41,712 nucleotides of DNA, from assembly GCA_022925895.1 (NCBI GenBank), contig JAKSYS010000565.1:1-41712 (forward strand), given 5' to 3'. How positions within the stretch are numbered: the first letter of the stretch is position 1; each line of letters opens with the position of its first letter. The stretch is from Fragilaria crotonensis. Lineage: Eukaryota; Bacillariophyta; Fragilariophyceae; Fragilariales; Fragilariaceae. Under the pieces are notes generated by a model. The model saw only the letters and a program-made list of their open reading frames with translations, did no database searches and was not told where the DNA came from. This document shows positions 30,231 to 41,707 of this stretch, in pieces. The translations under genes were made by a program, and so were the position numbers.

Positions 30231-30749
30231 GCAGGCTCCTGATTCGGTGATTCGGTGACTCTTGCGCTTCCATTTCGAGCTACGAGCGGAGAATAAAGTG
30301 GCCTTCAAAAGTTGTGATGACATCGTCTCGGTCGGGTTTCAGGCTTTCGTTCATCAAAGTTAAGAAATTGCTGAGCAGAGTTTTGGATCGTGTCGCAAGT
30401 CTATTGGGTAAGCATCGCTGCTATAATGAGAGAACGTTCTTTTTGCTTCTCGCTGCCCTTGCGCTAGGAATTAGGAAGTATTTTTTTTTACACCATCGCA
30501 AGAGATGCGGTCACATATTTCAGGGCATCGCCATTTTACTTCGATCATCCCGTAGGTTCAAGACTGGGGTTATGTTTCCCTTATTATTATAGTATGTTGT
30601 ATTACAAGAACGTCTACTAGTAAAGAAGGCAGGGTATGTACAGATGTCTGACACCAGCGCATAAAGTCCGCCAAGTTCACATCCTTCTTCAATTGAATAA
30701 AATGCGAATCTAATGGCAAGCGTGCTTGCTTACTTTATATGAGTGCAAT
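30231..30749. other. Intergenic between convergent genes
   Basis: Shared 3' flank of the GRFxV gene and the minus-strand IscA gene. Frames here (for example 30314-30592) show no family. TTATTATTATAG and AATAAAATG strings could be polyadenylation signals, but this is not firm. Confidence 0.35.
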
Positions 30750-31240
30750 TTATACATTAAACGATTCACCACATCCGCATTCTCCTTTAGAATTTGGATT
30801 CGTAAAGGTGAACTCAGCACTCAGCTCTGTTTCAACCCAATCCATAGTTGTTCCAATAACATTCATGAGCGCCATGGGTTCAATAAAGACCTTAACTCCA
30901 TTCGAAGTGGTGAGCGGCTCATCCTTGTCAGACACTTCTGCGACATAGTTGAGAGTATAACTTAATCCGTTGCACCCGTTTCTTGGTACCCAATCGAATG
31001 CCAACTGCGCCCTCGGAATTGTGTTCCAAGAGTTCCTTGAGTCGCTGAGCGGCCGATTCAGTAATAATAATGGGATCAATGGTGCGTCGTCGTCTGACAC
31101 GATCGGATGGAATCTTGATGCTGTCGCATCCGCGTTTGTTGCTGCAATCGGTTGGGCGGAGAAAGGTTGGAACCGACGAGCCATGCGTCCCGTGACTGAG
31201 GAAATGCCGGTAGCACTCTTCGACTCGCCAAAGAGAACAT
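30750..31240 (-). CDS. ISCA1: Mitochondrial-type iron-sulfur assembly protein IscA (frameshifted)
   Basis: A minus-strand A-type scaffold/carrier for Fe-S cluster assembly, needed for [4Fe-4S] maturation in mitochondria. The C terminus is diagnostic: CNGLSYTLNY, VKVFIEPMALMNVIGTTMDW and NPNSKGECGCGESFNV, with the three ligand cysteines (CNG and CGC) present. Read in neighbouring frames, the upstream part gives IDPIIITESAAQRLKELLEH and VGIRLGTKKR, exactly the family's N-terminal half, so at least two frame changes separate the parts. One is a missing G in ACGGGTGCAACGG at about 30974-30980. The ATG at 31240 opens MFSLASRRVLPAFPQSRD, a basic, serine-rich sequence typical of a mitochondrial presequence. 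An alternative in-frame ATG lies at 31184. About 160 residues are expected. It is divergent from the SAPS gene. Confidence 0.85.
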
Positions 31241-32420
31241 TATGTGGTAATCACGATTATATAATCAGTTTCTGCTTATGCAGGTGAGTACAGTGTACGC
31301 TGTAAAGGGTGGAGAGGATCGAAGATTTGATATAGATGACGGCGTTAGAAGTTGGAAGTTGTTGCTACGGCATGTGGACCTTGTGAACAACGCTGCTGAT
31401 GAACAGGACAAATTTCCAGGCACTCGAGGAGCTTCGATAAACACGAACTGTCATTTTGCACGTTGGTTGATCAAACCTTAACATACGAGTACTGTAGTAC
31501 CAGGAAACCTTTCCATGCACTCTGAGTAAGCTGGTACTGGACGACTCGACTACTGTACATGGTACGATCACTTTAGTACAGTTGTTGACATATATGCGCA
31601 TTGCACCATTTTTTGTTTACCGGTACTATCTATCCGGTACTGCGTACAGGTAATGTACCAGTACCAGTACTATGGGAGTGTAGTTGAGAGTTGAGAGTTG
31701 AGAGGTGAGAGCCCAGAGCCCATGCATGGGTCCCTGGTCCCTGGTCCGTGCTCGAGTACCATTACTGGTACGGGTGATCGGAGTACAGTTCTACCTCAGT
31801 ATACTGTATACTGTACTCCGAGCAGCTGGAGTACTTGTATTGCATATTCCAGTACAACGTTCATGTACTCCGTATCAATGAAGGTACACTGATTGAAATA
31901 AAAAAGGTACAGGTACTTGGGTACTCCAGTACCATACAAGTACTCCGGAGTCCAGAGTACCAGTACTACTACTTAGTAGTAGAGGTCGGAATAAGAATTT
32001 TCGTGGTCTTCGCACCGTCGCCGAGTTCGAAATAATTATGTCCCTGCATCTCTGGATGGAATTTCCGATTCGACTGGTTGGCAGCCTCACCACTCACCAC
32101 TCAAACCTCAAACCACCCTCCACTATACAATGGGGTCTACTGGAGTAATGTACCATATTACGGAATAAGTGTTGCCGAAAGCTGTGCAGTTCAATTCTGC
32201 AATCCGTACTGGAGCACAGGTGGCTGGTACGGGTTGCACGTGAATTTGGGTGATAAGTGTACGATTGTTGAATGTGTTCGGGCACACCGCAAACGCTTTG
32301 CCTTCCATCGTACTACCTGGTGGTGCGAGTTTTGTATCGTCTCAACACAAGCAAAGGACTCAGACGCGTAAACACACAACCGCCACTCTTGCTATCCTCA
32401 GGGACTTGAAACACAACACT
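31241..32420. promoter_or_regulatory. Divergent intergenic region, GTAC-rich
   Basis: About 1.2 kb between the IscA gene (minus) and the SAPS gene (plus), so probably containing both promoters. From about 31480 to 32000 it is crowded with GTAC and AGTACT strings, for example GTACCAGTACCAGTACT near 31660. No coding frame is convincing. A perfect splice-donor-like CAGGTGAGTA at 31281-31290 has no matching gene model. Confidence 0.45.
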
Positions 32421-35400
32421 ATGGATGGAGGCGTCGGTGACATTTGGTCAACAGGTGCCTTTTCGTTCGAGTCGCCGCTGAAAGACTTGCTGGATTCTGA
32501 ACAGTATACTGTGGAACAACTCTTGGAACAGGATGAGTTACTACAAGAATTGAGGGGCATGCACCCTACCCTAGTTGAGTTCTTCTCACAAGATGAATCG
32601 GTTGTGAAATTGATTCGACACGTGATTGACGAGAAACCGCCGCCGCTGCCGGATGCGGGAGGAGACCTTAACGGTGTTGTTTCTGGGTCGAAAATGCCTA
32701 CGGAACCCCCAAACGTCGAAGCGAAAGAACCAGAAGAAGATGACTGGGAGGTTCAAAAAAGCTCCAACTCCTCAGTACAGTGAACGCGATGTGCAAGTCT
32801 TACGGTATCCCTACATGGCTTGTGAAGTTATTTGTTCCGAAATCAATGCGATTGTGGATACGGTTGTGGATGGGCATACGTCTGCAATTGAGTCTCAGGA
32901 AGAGAATACTGACTTTTCCTTGCCGTCAGCGCCAGCGTCGTCACCACCCACGATTTTGGACCTCTTGTTCTCGATTCTCTACAATACTGAGCATGGGGGC
33001 ATGGATGACTACCGAGCAGGTTACTTCGACAAGATTTTAAGTGTCTTATGCAGAAAGAGGCCTGCCGCTATGTCGACCTATATCAACGAAGGGGGCGGTA
33101 AAGGACGATTTGTTTTGATGCAAGCCATGCTGAAACACTTGTATTCACAGTCCATTCTGCAGGTCGTACAGCGTCTCATGATGCCGCGTCTCAATCGATT
33201 CCTCGAACAATGAAGGCGACGAGTCAAGTGCAAAGATCAACGACGATGATGAGGACGATGACGAAGATGCTGCCAGTCTGCGATTATTTCGATCGAGGTG
33301 GCCGGAGTCGTCAGAAGGCATTGACTTGCTCATGGCGAGTCTACTCAAGGCTGGTGGCAATGAACAAGACTACGAACTCAACCTTGCGGAATCGCAGAAT
33401 GCGTCTGAGGTCCTCATTACCATGATTCAGAATTCCCCTCTCATCTCGCCAGTCCTGTTGAGATTAACTCAGGAGCCCATGTTGCCACAAATCATGGAAG
33501 CAGCGTCCACAGGCGATCATTTTTCTCCACATGATAATAGCCTCACCTGCGCCATGAACGTCCTTGAATCATTGATACTACAGTTGGGTGGGTACGGCTC
33601 GGTCAATACAGACGACAACGGGGCAAATACCCGCCGCCAATGCCGATGTCTTGATTCAACACCTTCCAACCCTTTTGCAACGGCTAAAGGGGCTCTTGCG
33701 TCACGAGTCGACCAAGGAATGGGTTTCGCCCATGCAATTTCACCTGACCCCAGCCGATTTTGGGGACATCTCGGCTTCGGATCATTCGCTTGGTGGAATC
33801 CTTGGTGTTGTTGGGTAACGTTCTGTTGATGAGCTGCTCTGCGAATCCGAAATCCTGCAAGTCTGCCTCGACCTCTTTTGGGAATTTGAATGGAACTCAA
33901 TGTTGCACCAATCTGTCGCCAACCTGCTGGTTCATATATTTGAGGGGCAAAACTCGAGAGCGATTTTGCAAAAGTATTTCTTGGTCGATTGTAATCTTTT
34001 GCATAGGTTGGTAGAATCGTTCGAAGCCGAAGGTGAAGAAGGTTCATCTAATCCTGAGCCAGTTGATGTTGGGAGCAACGACGGGATGGACAATCTAGCC
34101 GAAGACCTTGTGCTGCCAGTCTCGGACGACGATGTCGATGCTGCGCTGGAACGCCAAGATGAGGTGACTCGTAAGGAAGTCCCTGAAGCCAAGGACGACG
34201 TCAAAGCTGGTCATGACGATGACGATGATGATGACATCGAGAGGGATCCTCGTGATCACTCGCGGTCGTTTGCAACAAGCCAGACCTCGTCGCGGTCCCT
34301 GGACTTGTCTGCCTTGAAAGACATGTTGCACGTGGGAGCCGATGCCCCTACACACATTCCATCCCTTCGCAAGGGGTACATGGGCCATGTCATTATTGTG
34401 TGTCAGGCGCTTGTGCATGCGTGTACACCAGTAGTTACAGAGGGCTACAGCGCGGAAGAGAATGGGGATTATTCCGAAAACAACAAGAATGGTGAAAGGT
34501 CAGCGTCATTTTTGGGTGACGGACCTGATTCGCAGCTGCAACCAGTTGCAAGAGATGCATCTGGCGATCGTCTGATCATTGCCGATTTGATCACTGGTCA
34601 TCCGATGCAAATGAAGTGGCAAGACTTTGTCTCGACCACGTTGGCATCCGAGACGGCCATACAGTCAACGCCTCTTGGAGGCTTTCAGGCCTCGGCGGTA
34701 ACTATCGATCCCTTGCATTCACATCGTCCGGGTCCTGACATGACCGACTTCAACGACGACGAGTACGACGACGATGACGACGATGAAGATATTCCCGGAA
34801 GTGATGTTATCGATATGGACGACAATGATATTGATATCGCAGCCAGCATGATGGATGCACTGAGTCTACCCAAGACTAGGGAGTTTAATCCAAATGCGTT
34901 TGGTTCTGCTGGCAGAGGGGTGGAAGCAGTTATATGTTTGATGACCCGCTGGGAGGAGGACATCCATTCGATGCAAATTTCGATGACGTCGTCGCCGACA
35001 ATGAGGACGAAGACCAGGATACAACAAATCGCAGGGCGTCAATTGACTTGGATCCTCCGGTCATCGACTTGTTTGCTGGAAACCTTGCTTTGACGGCACG
35101 AAGGATGATGACACGGGCGGATCGGGGACTCTCAGAGTTGGTCCATTTTGCAAGCTTCGACGATGCTTTCGCCGCCCCGCTAAAAGATCCCTTCCCTTTG
35201 ACGAGTCGAACCGCAGCTGAGCCGTTTGTGAAAGTCGATGATATCTTCGCTACCGAAGAGAAGAAGAGTATGGATGACATCTTTGGCGCTCCTGCTCCTC
35301 ATGATTTCTTGTTGGATTCACCAGAACTAGAGGACGACACAACGGCTGCATTACGGGACCAGGACGAAGAGATTCCAATGACTTCCCACTATCCTTCATC

Positions 35401-35518
35401 ACGAAGGCGAGCACCTGACAGTGATGATGATTCGAGCGTTGACGAAGACGAGCCTCCTCCATCCACTGAAGATACTGAGGACGAGGCTGCGCCTGTGGAA
35501 GAGAGTGTTGCTGCATAA
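32421..35518 (+). CDS. SAPS-domain regulatory subunit of PP6/Sit4-type phosphatase (multiple frameshifts)
   Basis: It begins MDGGVGDIWSTGAFSFESPL and continues with LLDSEQYTVEQLLEQDELLQ and LRGMHPTLVEFFSQDESVVK, the N-terminal signature of SAPS proteins (yeast Sap155/185/190, human PPP6R1-3), which bind and target Sit4/PP6 phosphatase. Further SAPS blocks appear in successive frames: ILDLLFSILYNTEHGGMDDY; GRFVLMQAMLKHLYSQSILQ; NASEVLITMIQNSPL; ADVLIQHLPTLLQRLKGLL; LGTSRLRIIRLVESLVLLGN; and LQVCLDLFWEFEWNSMLHQS followed by VANLLVHIFEG. The C terminus is acidic and disordered (DDDDDDD runs), ending at 35516-35518. Frame changes fall near 32755-32760 (A run), about 33190-33210, about 33636-33645 (C run), about 33750 (T/G runs), about 33825 and 34917-34920 (G run). 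In the corrected register no internal stop remains, and about 1030 residues would result. Assembly errors or recent pseudogenisation could both explain this. Confidence 0.85.
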
Positions 35519-36320
35519 ATCCGAATGCGCGTTGCGCTCGTCCTATCCCGGCTGCAACACCCTACGATCACTCGCGTACATTCCCAAGACTTTATATGTT
35601 TGTTGACATGCTAGCGATGACTCTGTGATTTGGAACAAGAAGCAACTGGGGTTCTGGAAGACTGTTCGAAACGGTACCTTTTACATGTTTGGAAAATGAT
35701 GATATCGTTTGACCTGCGAGATAGAACAGGAAAGTTCTTCATCAGGAAAATAATATAGTCAAGATTATTATGACAGTTGCGGTTCGCCGTCATGTTCTAG
35801 GGAATGCTACTCTCGCGAATTTTTAATTCCAATGGTTCTAGCACCCAACATGAGTTCTTCTCGTCGGGCAGCTACGTGTACAGTACAATGCAGGTGGAAT
35901 TCAGCGAAGTAGGAAGTGGATTTAGCTCTAGTATAACCTCTTTGATATCGAAGTGCGCTGAGTCATGGAGCCGACCAATGCTACCAGTAACTCTCTCACC
36001 ATTCTTGAAACGCTGCTTCTGTTCTTGACTCCGACACCATGCTACATGCTTCATGTATGCATGCATGTCGGCATAGAAATCAAAATGCATGATACGCTAC
36101 TAGTAGATGATACATGCAAGCAAAGGTATGCATTAAGCATATGTGTCAGGCTCAAGAAAGAGTGATCTATAATACCTTTAGATATACTCGTGCTGTGCTG
36201 GTATTGGAGTGACGTGGCGTTGGAGAAGGCAGGACAGACGATCTATCCTGACCTCCTCTTCGTTTGGAACTGCCCTTTCCTATAGCACGTGACCCAACCT
36301 CCTCTCAAACCCAGACTCGA
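35519..36320. other. Intergenic; 3' flank of the minus-strand copia element
   Basis: No gene. CATGTATGCATGCATG near 36052-36067 is a short alternating repeat. The pyrimidine run CCTCCTCTCAAACCC (36298-36312) is purine-rich on the minus strand, directly follows the RNase H stop of the copia element and is then followed by TGGGTCACGTG; it could be that element's polypurine tract and LTR start. No second LTR copy is in the window to confirm this. Confidence 0.35.
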
Positions 36321-36884
36321 CTAGGCCATCATCTCATTAACAAGATCATGAAATATGGTAGCACCCAAGGCTTTTGTGCATATGTCTGCAAAATTTTCTG
36401 AAGATCGGCACCACTGGGCATTGACGATCTTTGCAGCAATAGCTTCCCGCACGTAATGGTAAGAAATAGCAATGTGCTTCTTCTTAAGTTCACCTTCCGG
36501 GATCTCCGCACTTTGAATAACCCCAAAGTTATCACCAAAAGATCCGTAGGCTGAGGACAGGAACGCCAAGGCACCGAAGCATATAACGAATAGAGATTGC
36601 CTCTTCAACCGCCGAACGCATAGCAATAAACTCGGCGCAATAAGTGCTCGTAGCAATGCAACCTTGTCGTTTGCTATGCCAGATAACTGGTGTACTCCCA
36701 CAAAGACAACAATGCCTGAAATCGAACGACGAGTAACATGATCATGTGCATGGTCGGCGTCAAAGAAAACAGATGTTGCCAACTCAGAACCATAAGGTTC
36801 CGGGAGATCGGTACCAATATCCTCATGTGCATCGGTAGTCATCCAAGAAATCAGGATGAAATGAAGAAGTACGCAACTCATCAT
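36321..36884 (-). pseudogene. RNase H of the second copia element
   Basis: SVFFDADHAHDHVTRRSISG and FGDNFGVIQSAEIPEGELKK flank a middle part that is out of frame. The expected VIWHSKRQGCIATSTYCAEF is present in a neighbouring frame, so two compensating indels lie within. SENFADICTKAL ends the domain, with a stop at 36321. Confidence 0.8.
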
Positions 36885-38279
36885 CGATTAACAAGGGGCG
36901 TGAGTCAAGGACAATTCGTCGGTTAGGATTTTTCTTGAGGTATCCAAAAAGGTGTAAGGCCAATTCCAAGTGTTGTTGCCGAGGACTGGCCGAAAACCTG
37001 CTAAGGGACGATACAGCGAAAGCAATATCGAGTCGTCCGATAGTACATGCCCACTGAGCCATTCCGATAAGCATCTGATATTGTCGGACTCCATCTTCCG
37101 TTAGTAGAGTGCTTTCATCAAGCTCAGGGTGGCATCCTTCTGGAAGAGGTGTCCGTTGAGTCCATAAAGTTGCATCAGGACCGAGCTGCTCCTCAATCCG
37201 ACGTACGCATTCTTTGATATAAGTAGCGCAACTTAAGACCCAAGCTTGTTCATCATCCGAGAAGTTATAGTCATTCCCTAAGTAATAGGTCGGAGGGCCA
37301 ATGGACTTAAGGAGAAACGCCGCCGAGATCTGTTCTTGCCACCGATTAGGATCCTTTGCGACAATCTTGAAATCATCAACATGAGTACAGATGTAGTCGT
37401 AGCCATCACGCTCTTCTCGTTGCCGCATCCAAACGTCGCGATCATAACGGGCAGCAGAAAAACCCAAGCTACGCAGGAAGTCAGCAAAATGAGCTCGGAA
37501 GGCTCGACTTGATGATCGTAACCCATATAAAGCCTTTTAAGGACAAGAACAGCTCCTCACGGTCTTCAAATTCCGGGCCTGCTCTGGAGATCTTCCATGC
37601 AGTCAGCAGTAATGAAGGCGTTCCCGATGTCACCACACAAAATTCCGAGTCTGTCTCGGTGTGCGATAAGATCTAGGAGACGAACACTTATACCCTTGAC
37701 AACTGTAGACCTGGGATTGATACCCATCGGGTCAACCATATGTCCACCAGCAACAAGACGTGCTTTCCGTCGGCCATCTTGTTTCACCTCAAATATCATT
37801 GAGAGTCTGGTATAGTACTGGTAATCCGAGCTGGGTTTGTAATCCGGTGCGAAGAATTCAAAGCAGTTCAAAGCGAGGAGAGAAGCAATTTCTTTCCGGA
37901 TGGCATCAGTCCAGAATGTGTTTTCATTCTCCGCATCCAGTTCGATAGCATGTCGAACACTCTGCGGAACGACAACTCCATACTTGGTCTGGATCGGTCG
38001 ACTGAGACGACCCGTTTTCTCCTCTTTCTTCGTGCACCAGCAGAAGTCTTTCCACTTTGAATGGTTCGACGAATTAGTCAACCATTTACAAGGTGAGAAG
38101 CAACATGGATGGGGACGGAGCGCACGAACTTCGTGAACCATCCGACATGCGGATGAGACGCCGCAAGATTCTATTGAACTGGCGGTTAAAGTTACGAGCC
38201 CACTGTGTGTACCGACCTCCGGTCGAATAACTCGCCGGCCGGCTATACGGTTATGTAGAATGTACTTCGCAGTTTCCAT
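36823..38279 (-). pseudogene. Reverse transcriptase of the second copia element
   Basis: The first half (37566-38279) includes FWTDAIRKEIASLLALNCFE, SMIFEVKQDGRRKARLVAGG and DIGNAFITADCMEDLQ. The second half (36823-37467) has GYDYICTHVDDFKIVAKDPN with the catalytic HVDD, then MLIGMAQWACTIGRLDIAFA. The missing middle (LYGLRSSSRAFRAHF) is readable in another frame near 37440-37530. Confidence 0.8.
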
Positions 38280-39168
38280 GGGAAGTCACGCTTCACAACC
38301 GAGAAAGGTAGAGAAGATATCTCATCCGTCTTCCATTTAATGCGAAACATCAATACACCATCAACCCACTCATGGCCAGTTATCGATTCAAATTCCTCAT
38401 CAGATTCCGAATCTTCAGCAACTCGGTGGAGCTGATGAGCAACTTCATCAACAATGTCGGGCTCTGCATTGTTGTCCTGAGTAACCGTAGGAAGATCCTC
38501 AACATCCCGCAGGACCTGGGAACGATCGTCATCTCGGTCGTCACCCAAATGACCTGGTGTCGTAACACCAGCAGTAGCGGCTGTTGATACAACGGTAGAA
38601 TCCCTAATTGGTTCAGGCTCTGTCGAATCACTCTCATTTTGCCTGACGGGTTCAAGGTGATGAATGTATCACTAGGATCGGATCGATCAACTGGCATATC
38701 GCGACGGTGCTGAAGATCACTACCGTTGCAACTAGTCAATTGAGTCATCGCCGAAGGTTCATGGTCCGTATAACGAGTACGTTTATTTGGCGGACCATAC
38801 GCCTCAAGGATATTGTTCTCGAGGTGATCTTCGGTGTCAGTACCATCAAGGTATGCCTGACTTCGATAGTCGTAGTGTCTCCTCTTCACTTGGTGACAGT
38901 ATCACATCTCGAATAGGATCGACTTCAGAGTCACTTTCGGGGCATCAAGAGGTGTTGTTCCGTCACTCTTATAAAAGATTACGGAATTCGAATCAGTACT
39001 GTTATGCACTACTGGAGCATCCTCACGCGGATAGCGTCGTCTGATAACAGAACGAGCCAACACCTGTGGGATTCTTCCTTCCAAATCGTTCTCCGGCTCC
39101 GACAGAATTAAATAACAAAATGCATCTCCTACATTCTGCGCGATTCCCAAGAATCTGCCCTTAAGCAT
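38243..39168 (-). pseudogene. Integrase C-terminal and chromodomain-like region, second copia element
   Basis: Broken frames link integrase to reverse transcriptase. At about 38260-38400, EEFESITGHEWVDGVLMFRI continues as KWKTDEISSLPFSVVKRDFP, which has the look of a chromodomain (hydrophobic strand, W, KWK.D..S.LP). A disordered acidic linker precedes it. Confidence 0.55.
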
Positions 39169-39320
39169 CTTTGACTGGGGAAACGTCTGTCGAGGTTATA
39201 GAACCAGATGGGTTCCCAAAACGAAACGGAAAACGCTAATGTCGGGAATTGCGCCCCAATGGCACTCGTGTGGGGATTTCCAGTCGAGACTACGTCTTGC
39301 TGTGACGGACCGAACGAGGC

Positions 39321-40274
39321 TCATGTACCCAGAGCGAAGCACCAGTATTTCTGTGGGGCACCTGTAATCCGCAACAAATGGGAAGTGGCTGTCTTCAGCA
39401 TACCACCTCGTCGTTCAGCAAGGTTCTGGTTGGGGTGATGAGGTTCGGTATAAGTCGAAGGGATTGCGAGTCTTGTTAACTGCGACAACCATTTCGTACT
39501 CTTGAATTCTGGTGCATTGTCCGACTTGAGCTGGCTAGGTGCACCACAATCCGTGATCATTTGAGCCAATGTGTGAGGGCTTTGTGATCTCCGACTCATC
39601 AAGTATACCACATCCATACCAGTCCGTTGAAATGAAAATAGGTTCCAACAAGTATAGCCTCGTACAGACGGTGTTGATGAGAAGAACGTGTCAACATAAC
39701 ACACATCATTGATGCGACGAATTTTCAATTCAGGAAGTCGCGTCTGGAAGTGGTCACGCATGATCTCTCGTGTCTCTGACTCCACCGATAGAACGAGCTG
39801 AGTTGTTGCTAATAAGGTTTTGTTAACAACATGATCAGGAATGAATCCAAGACATCGCTTCCAGTCAATCGTCGGTTTCGAATGAGTCGAACGACGTCGA
39901 GAATGTAGTCGTGCCATTGGTTCATAGACAACGCTTCCGTCTGTTAGGGTAACCCGAGGAAGAGAATTGAGTTCGTTGTCTGTAATCTCCTGAACCTCGA
40001 AGAAGCATTTAGTGCCATCAAAAAAGAATGGCATGCATACATCCCCGAAACGAGCCATCTGTCTCCCAGGATCACCATTCACGTCACGCTCACAACGGGC
40101 ACGGTCATCGATTCCATTACGAGTGTCACGCAGCGACTGGTGGACTGAGAGTAGTGACTCTCTTTGAGCATCGTTATCATCGTACAATGCTTCATGAACA
40201 TAAGCTGCGTAAGCTTTGCCGTCTCGCAAATAAGTTTGGCCACTGCAGACACGACGGGAAAACCTCACCGACAC
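39321..40274 (-). pseudogene. Integrase of the second copia element
   Basis: A 317-codon frame with the integrase core: D in DVCYVDTFFSS, D in QLKSDNAPEFKS and E in NQNLAERRGGML, preserving the D-D-35-E pattern. It is cut by a stop at 39321, just after QKYWCFALGT; downstream integrase sequence (KMLKGRFLGIAQNVGDAFCY) continues in another frame at 38902-39168. Confidence 0.8.
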
Positions 40275-40298
40275 TACGACCGGCGAAGGCTCCTGTCA

Positions 40299-40794
40299 TC
40301 ATGACTTCACGGCCTGTACGGGAAATAACTCTCCAAGCCCAAGAGTCTGATCATTTCCAGTATCAGAGACAAGGATATGTTGAGAGGGATCCGCTTCAGA
40401 AATATAATTGTTGATACGAACAACTCGTCTAATAGTTCTGACTGCGGACCTCTGCAACCAGCAGGTAGAGCGTTCGGTCACGACCCGACGCCTCTTCTGG
40501 AGTCGAATTCGTTTCGCGGTGGTTCCGTCGATTCAGAGGTACCACTACCTGCCCCACTCGTATCACTTGTTGTTGCGGTTGAGTTCTGGTCGTCTCCGCA
40601 CTGCTCTGACTGGTCTTGTTGGTCTTGTTCCCTTTAGTCCTTGGAGAAAATGTTTCAACGACTGTCTCGTAATTTGCAGAGAGCTTTTCCTGTGCCATTC
40701 CTTTATGGGCATCTGTGCGCCAATCAAGGATCAACTTGAACAAAGAATTCTGAAAGACTTTTTCCACGAGTCTGGAAGTCGAGGTATATTCCAT
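40299..40794 (-). pseudogene. Gag tail and protease of the second copia element
   Basis: The frame 40429-40794 is a basic, Gln/Thr-rich Gag tail (SPRTKGNKTNKTSQSSAETT). The overlapping frame 40299-40481 contains ILVSDTGNDQTLGLGELFPV, an aspartic protease active site with the canonical DTG. Frame changes separate it from Gag and from integrase. Confidence 0.6.
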
Positions 40795-40888
40795 TTTGTT
40801 AGTTGTTTATCAGCAGCAGTCGAGCCAGTGTCATTCTTAGAACGATTACTAGATGATGAAAGGTGCTTTGACGGGAATGGGAGAGGTA

Positions 40889-41707
40889 TCACCACCCGGA
40901 TTTGCCGCACGATCCTTCATCATCAATGATGTTTCTCGCCCTGATTTCGGTGAGTATAGACTCCACACTACTATCTGGCTTGTGGACGATTGAATCACGT
41001 ACAAGCTCGAAATCATCATCCTGAATTGCTACAAGTAGGAGAGCTCGAAGCGTATCAGAATCCTCCGACAAGCGGGCATTATTCTTCCGCAATCGCTGAA
41101 GACAATCCCGAAAGTCAGAGAGGAACTTGGTAGCCGTACTATTATTATCCAGTCGAATGTTCAACAATCGCCGAATATCAAAAAGAACGACATTGGCACG
41201 GTTCAAGGCAGTATTGTAATACTCCTCAAGTGCCGACCATAGCAAACCGGGTTCCAATTTCTTGTCATCGAGCATTCCTTGCGCAATAGATTGTGCCTGT
41301 CCACCATGGACAGCACCTCGTAATGCATAGAAAACACTCTCGGCAACATCAGGGAATCTTCCCACCATAGTCTCGTCGTCCAGAAACCGACCAAATCCAG
41401 CAACCTAGTGTACATTCTGTGGATTCCCTCCATAAAAAATCCTCGTCGCTTCCGAGAATTTCTCGAGTGTCGGAACAGCCTTTATCAAAGATCTGAACCA
41501 TCCTATGCGACGGGGAGTTCGGCAAGCTTGTTGGAGAGACATCTTTGGCGATGTGCGGTGTTTACACTGATGACAATCTCGTTCATAGTTAACGTAGGGG
41601 CCAACTTTCCGATACGAGCATAATCGACAATGTATCCGAGTTTCTTCGCTACGACCGGAGCGGTGATCGACGGAGATTCCAGTACCAGGCTGTAGGGCGT
41701 TGGTCAC
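40889..41707 (-). pseudogene. gag: Gag of the second copia element (two frames)
   Basis: The frame 41405-41707 ends in FRSLIKAVPTLEKFSEATRI. After a stop the next frame continues with MVGRFPDVAESVFYALRGAV, a UBN2-type Gag core (LLWSALEEYYNTALNRANVV, FLSDFRDCLQRLRKNN) and ends at 40889. The two parts join across a stop and a shift near 41400. The N terminus may lie beyond the window. Confidence 0.7.

Noticed and set aside
29315-30250. 311-codon Ala/Thr-rich frame overlapping the Gln-rich tail
   Set aside because: It is the shifted reading of CAR-rich DNA; the Gln-rich frame continues the coiled-coil protein.
30970-31287. Plus-strand 105-codon frame with a splice-donor-like CAGGTGAGTA near its end
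   Set aside because: It is antisense to the IscA gene, whose conserved residues fix the minus strand; no acceptor or downstream exon was found.
33517-34963. Minus-strand frames across the SAPS gene
   Set aside because: They are antisense to conserved SAPS blocks; Ser-rich readings arise from the acidic GAY/GAN codons on the plus strand.
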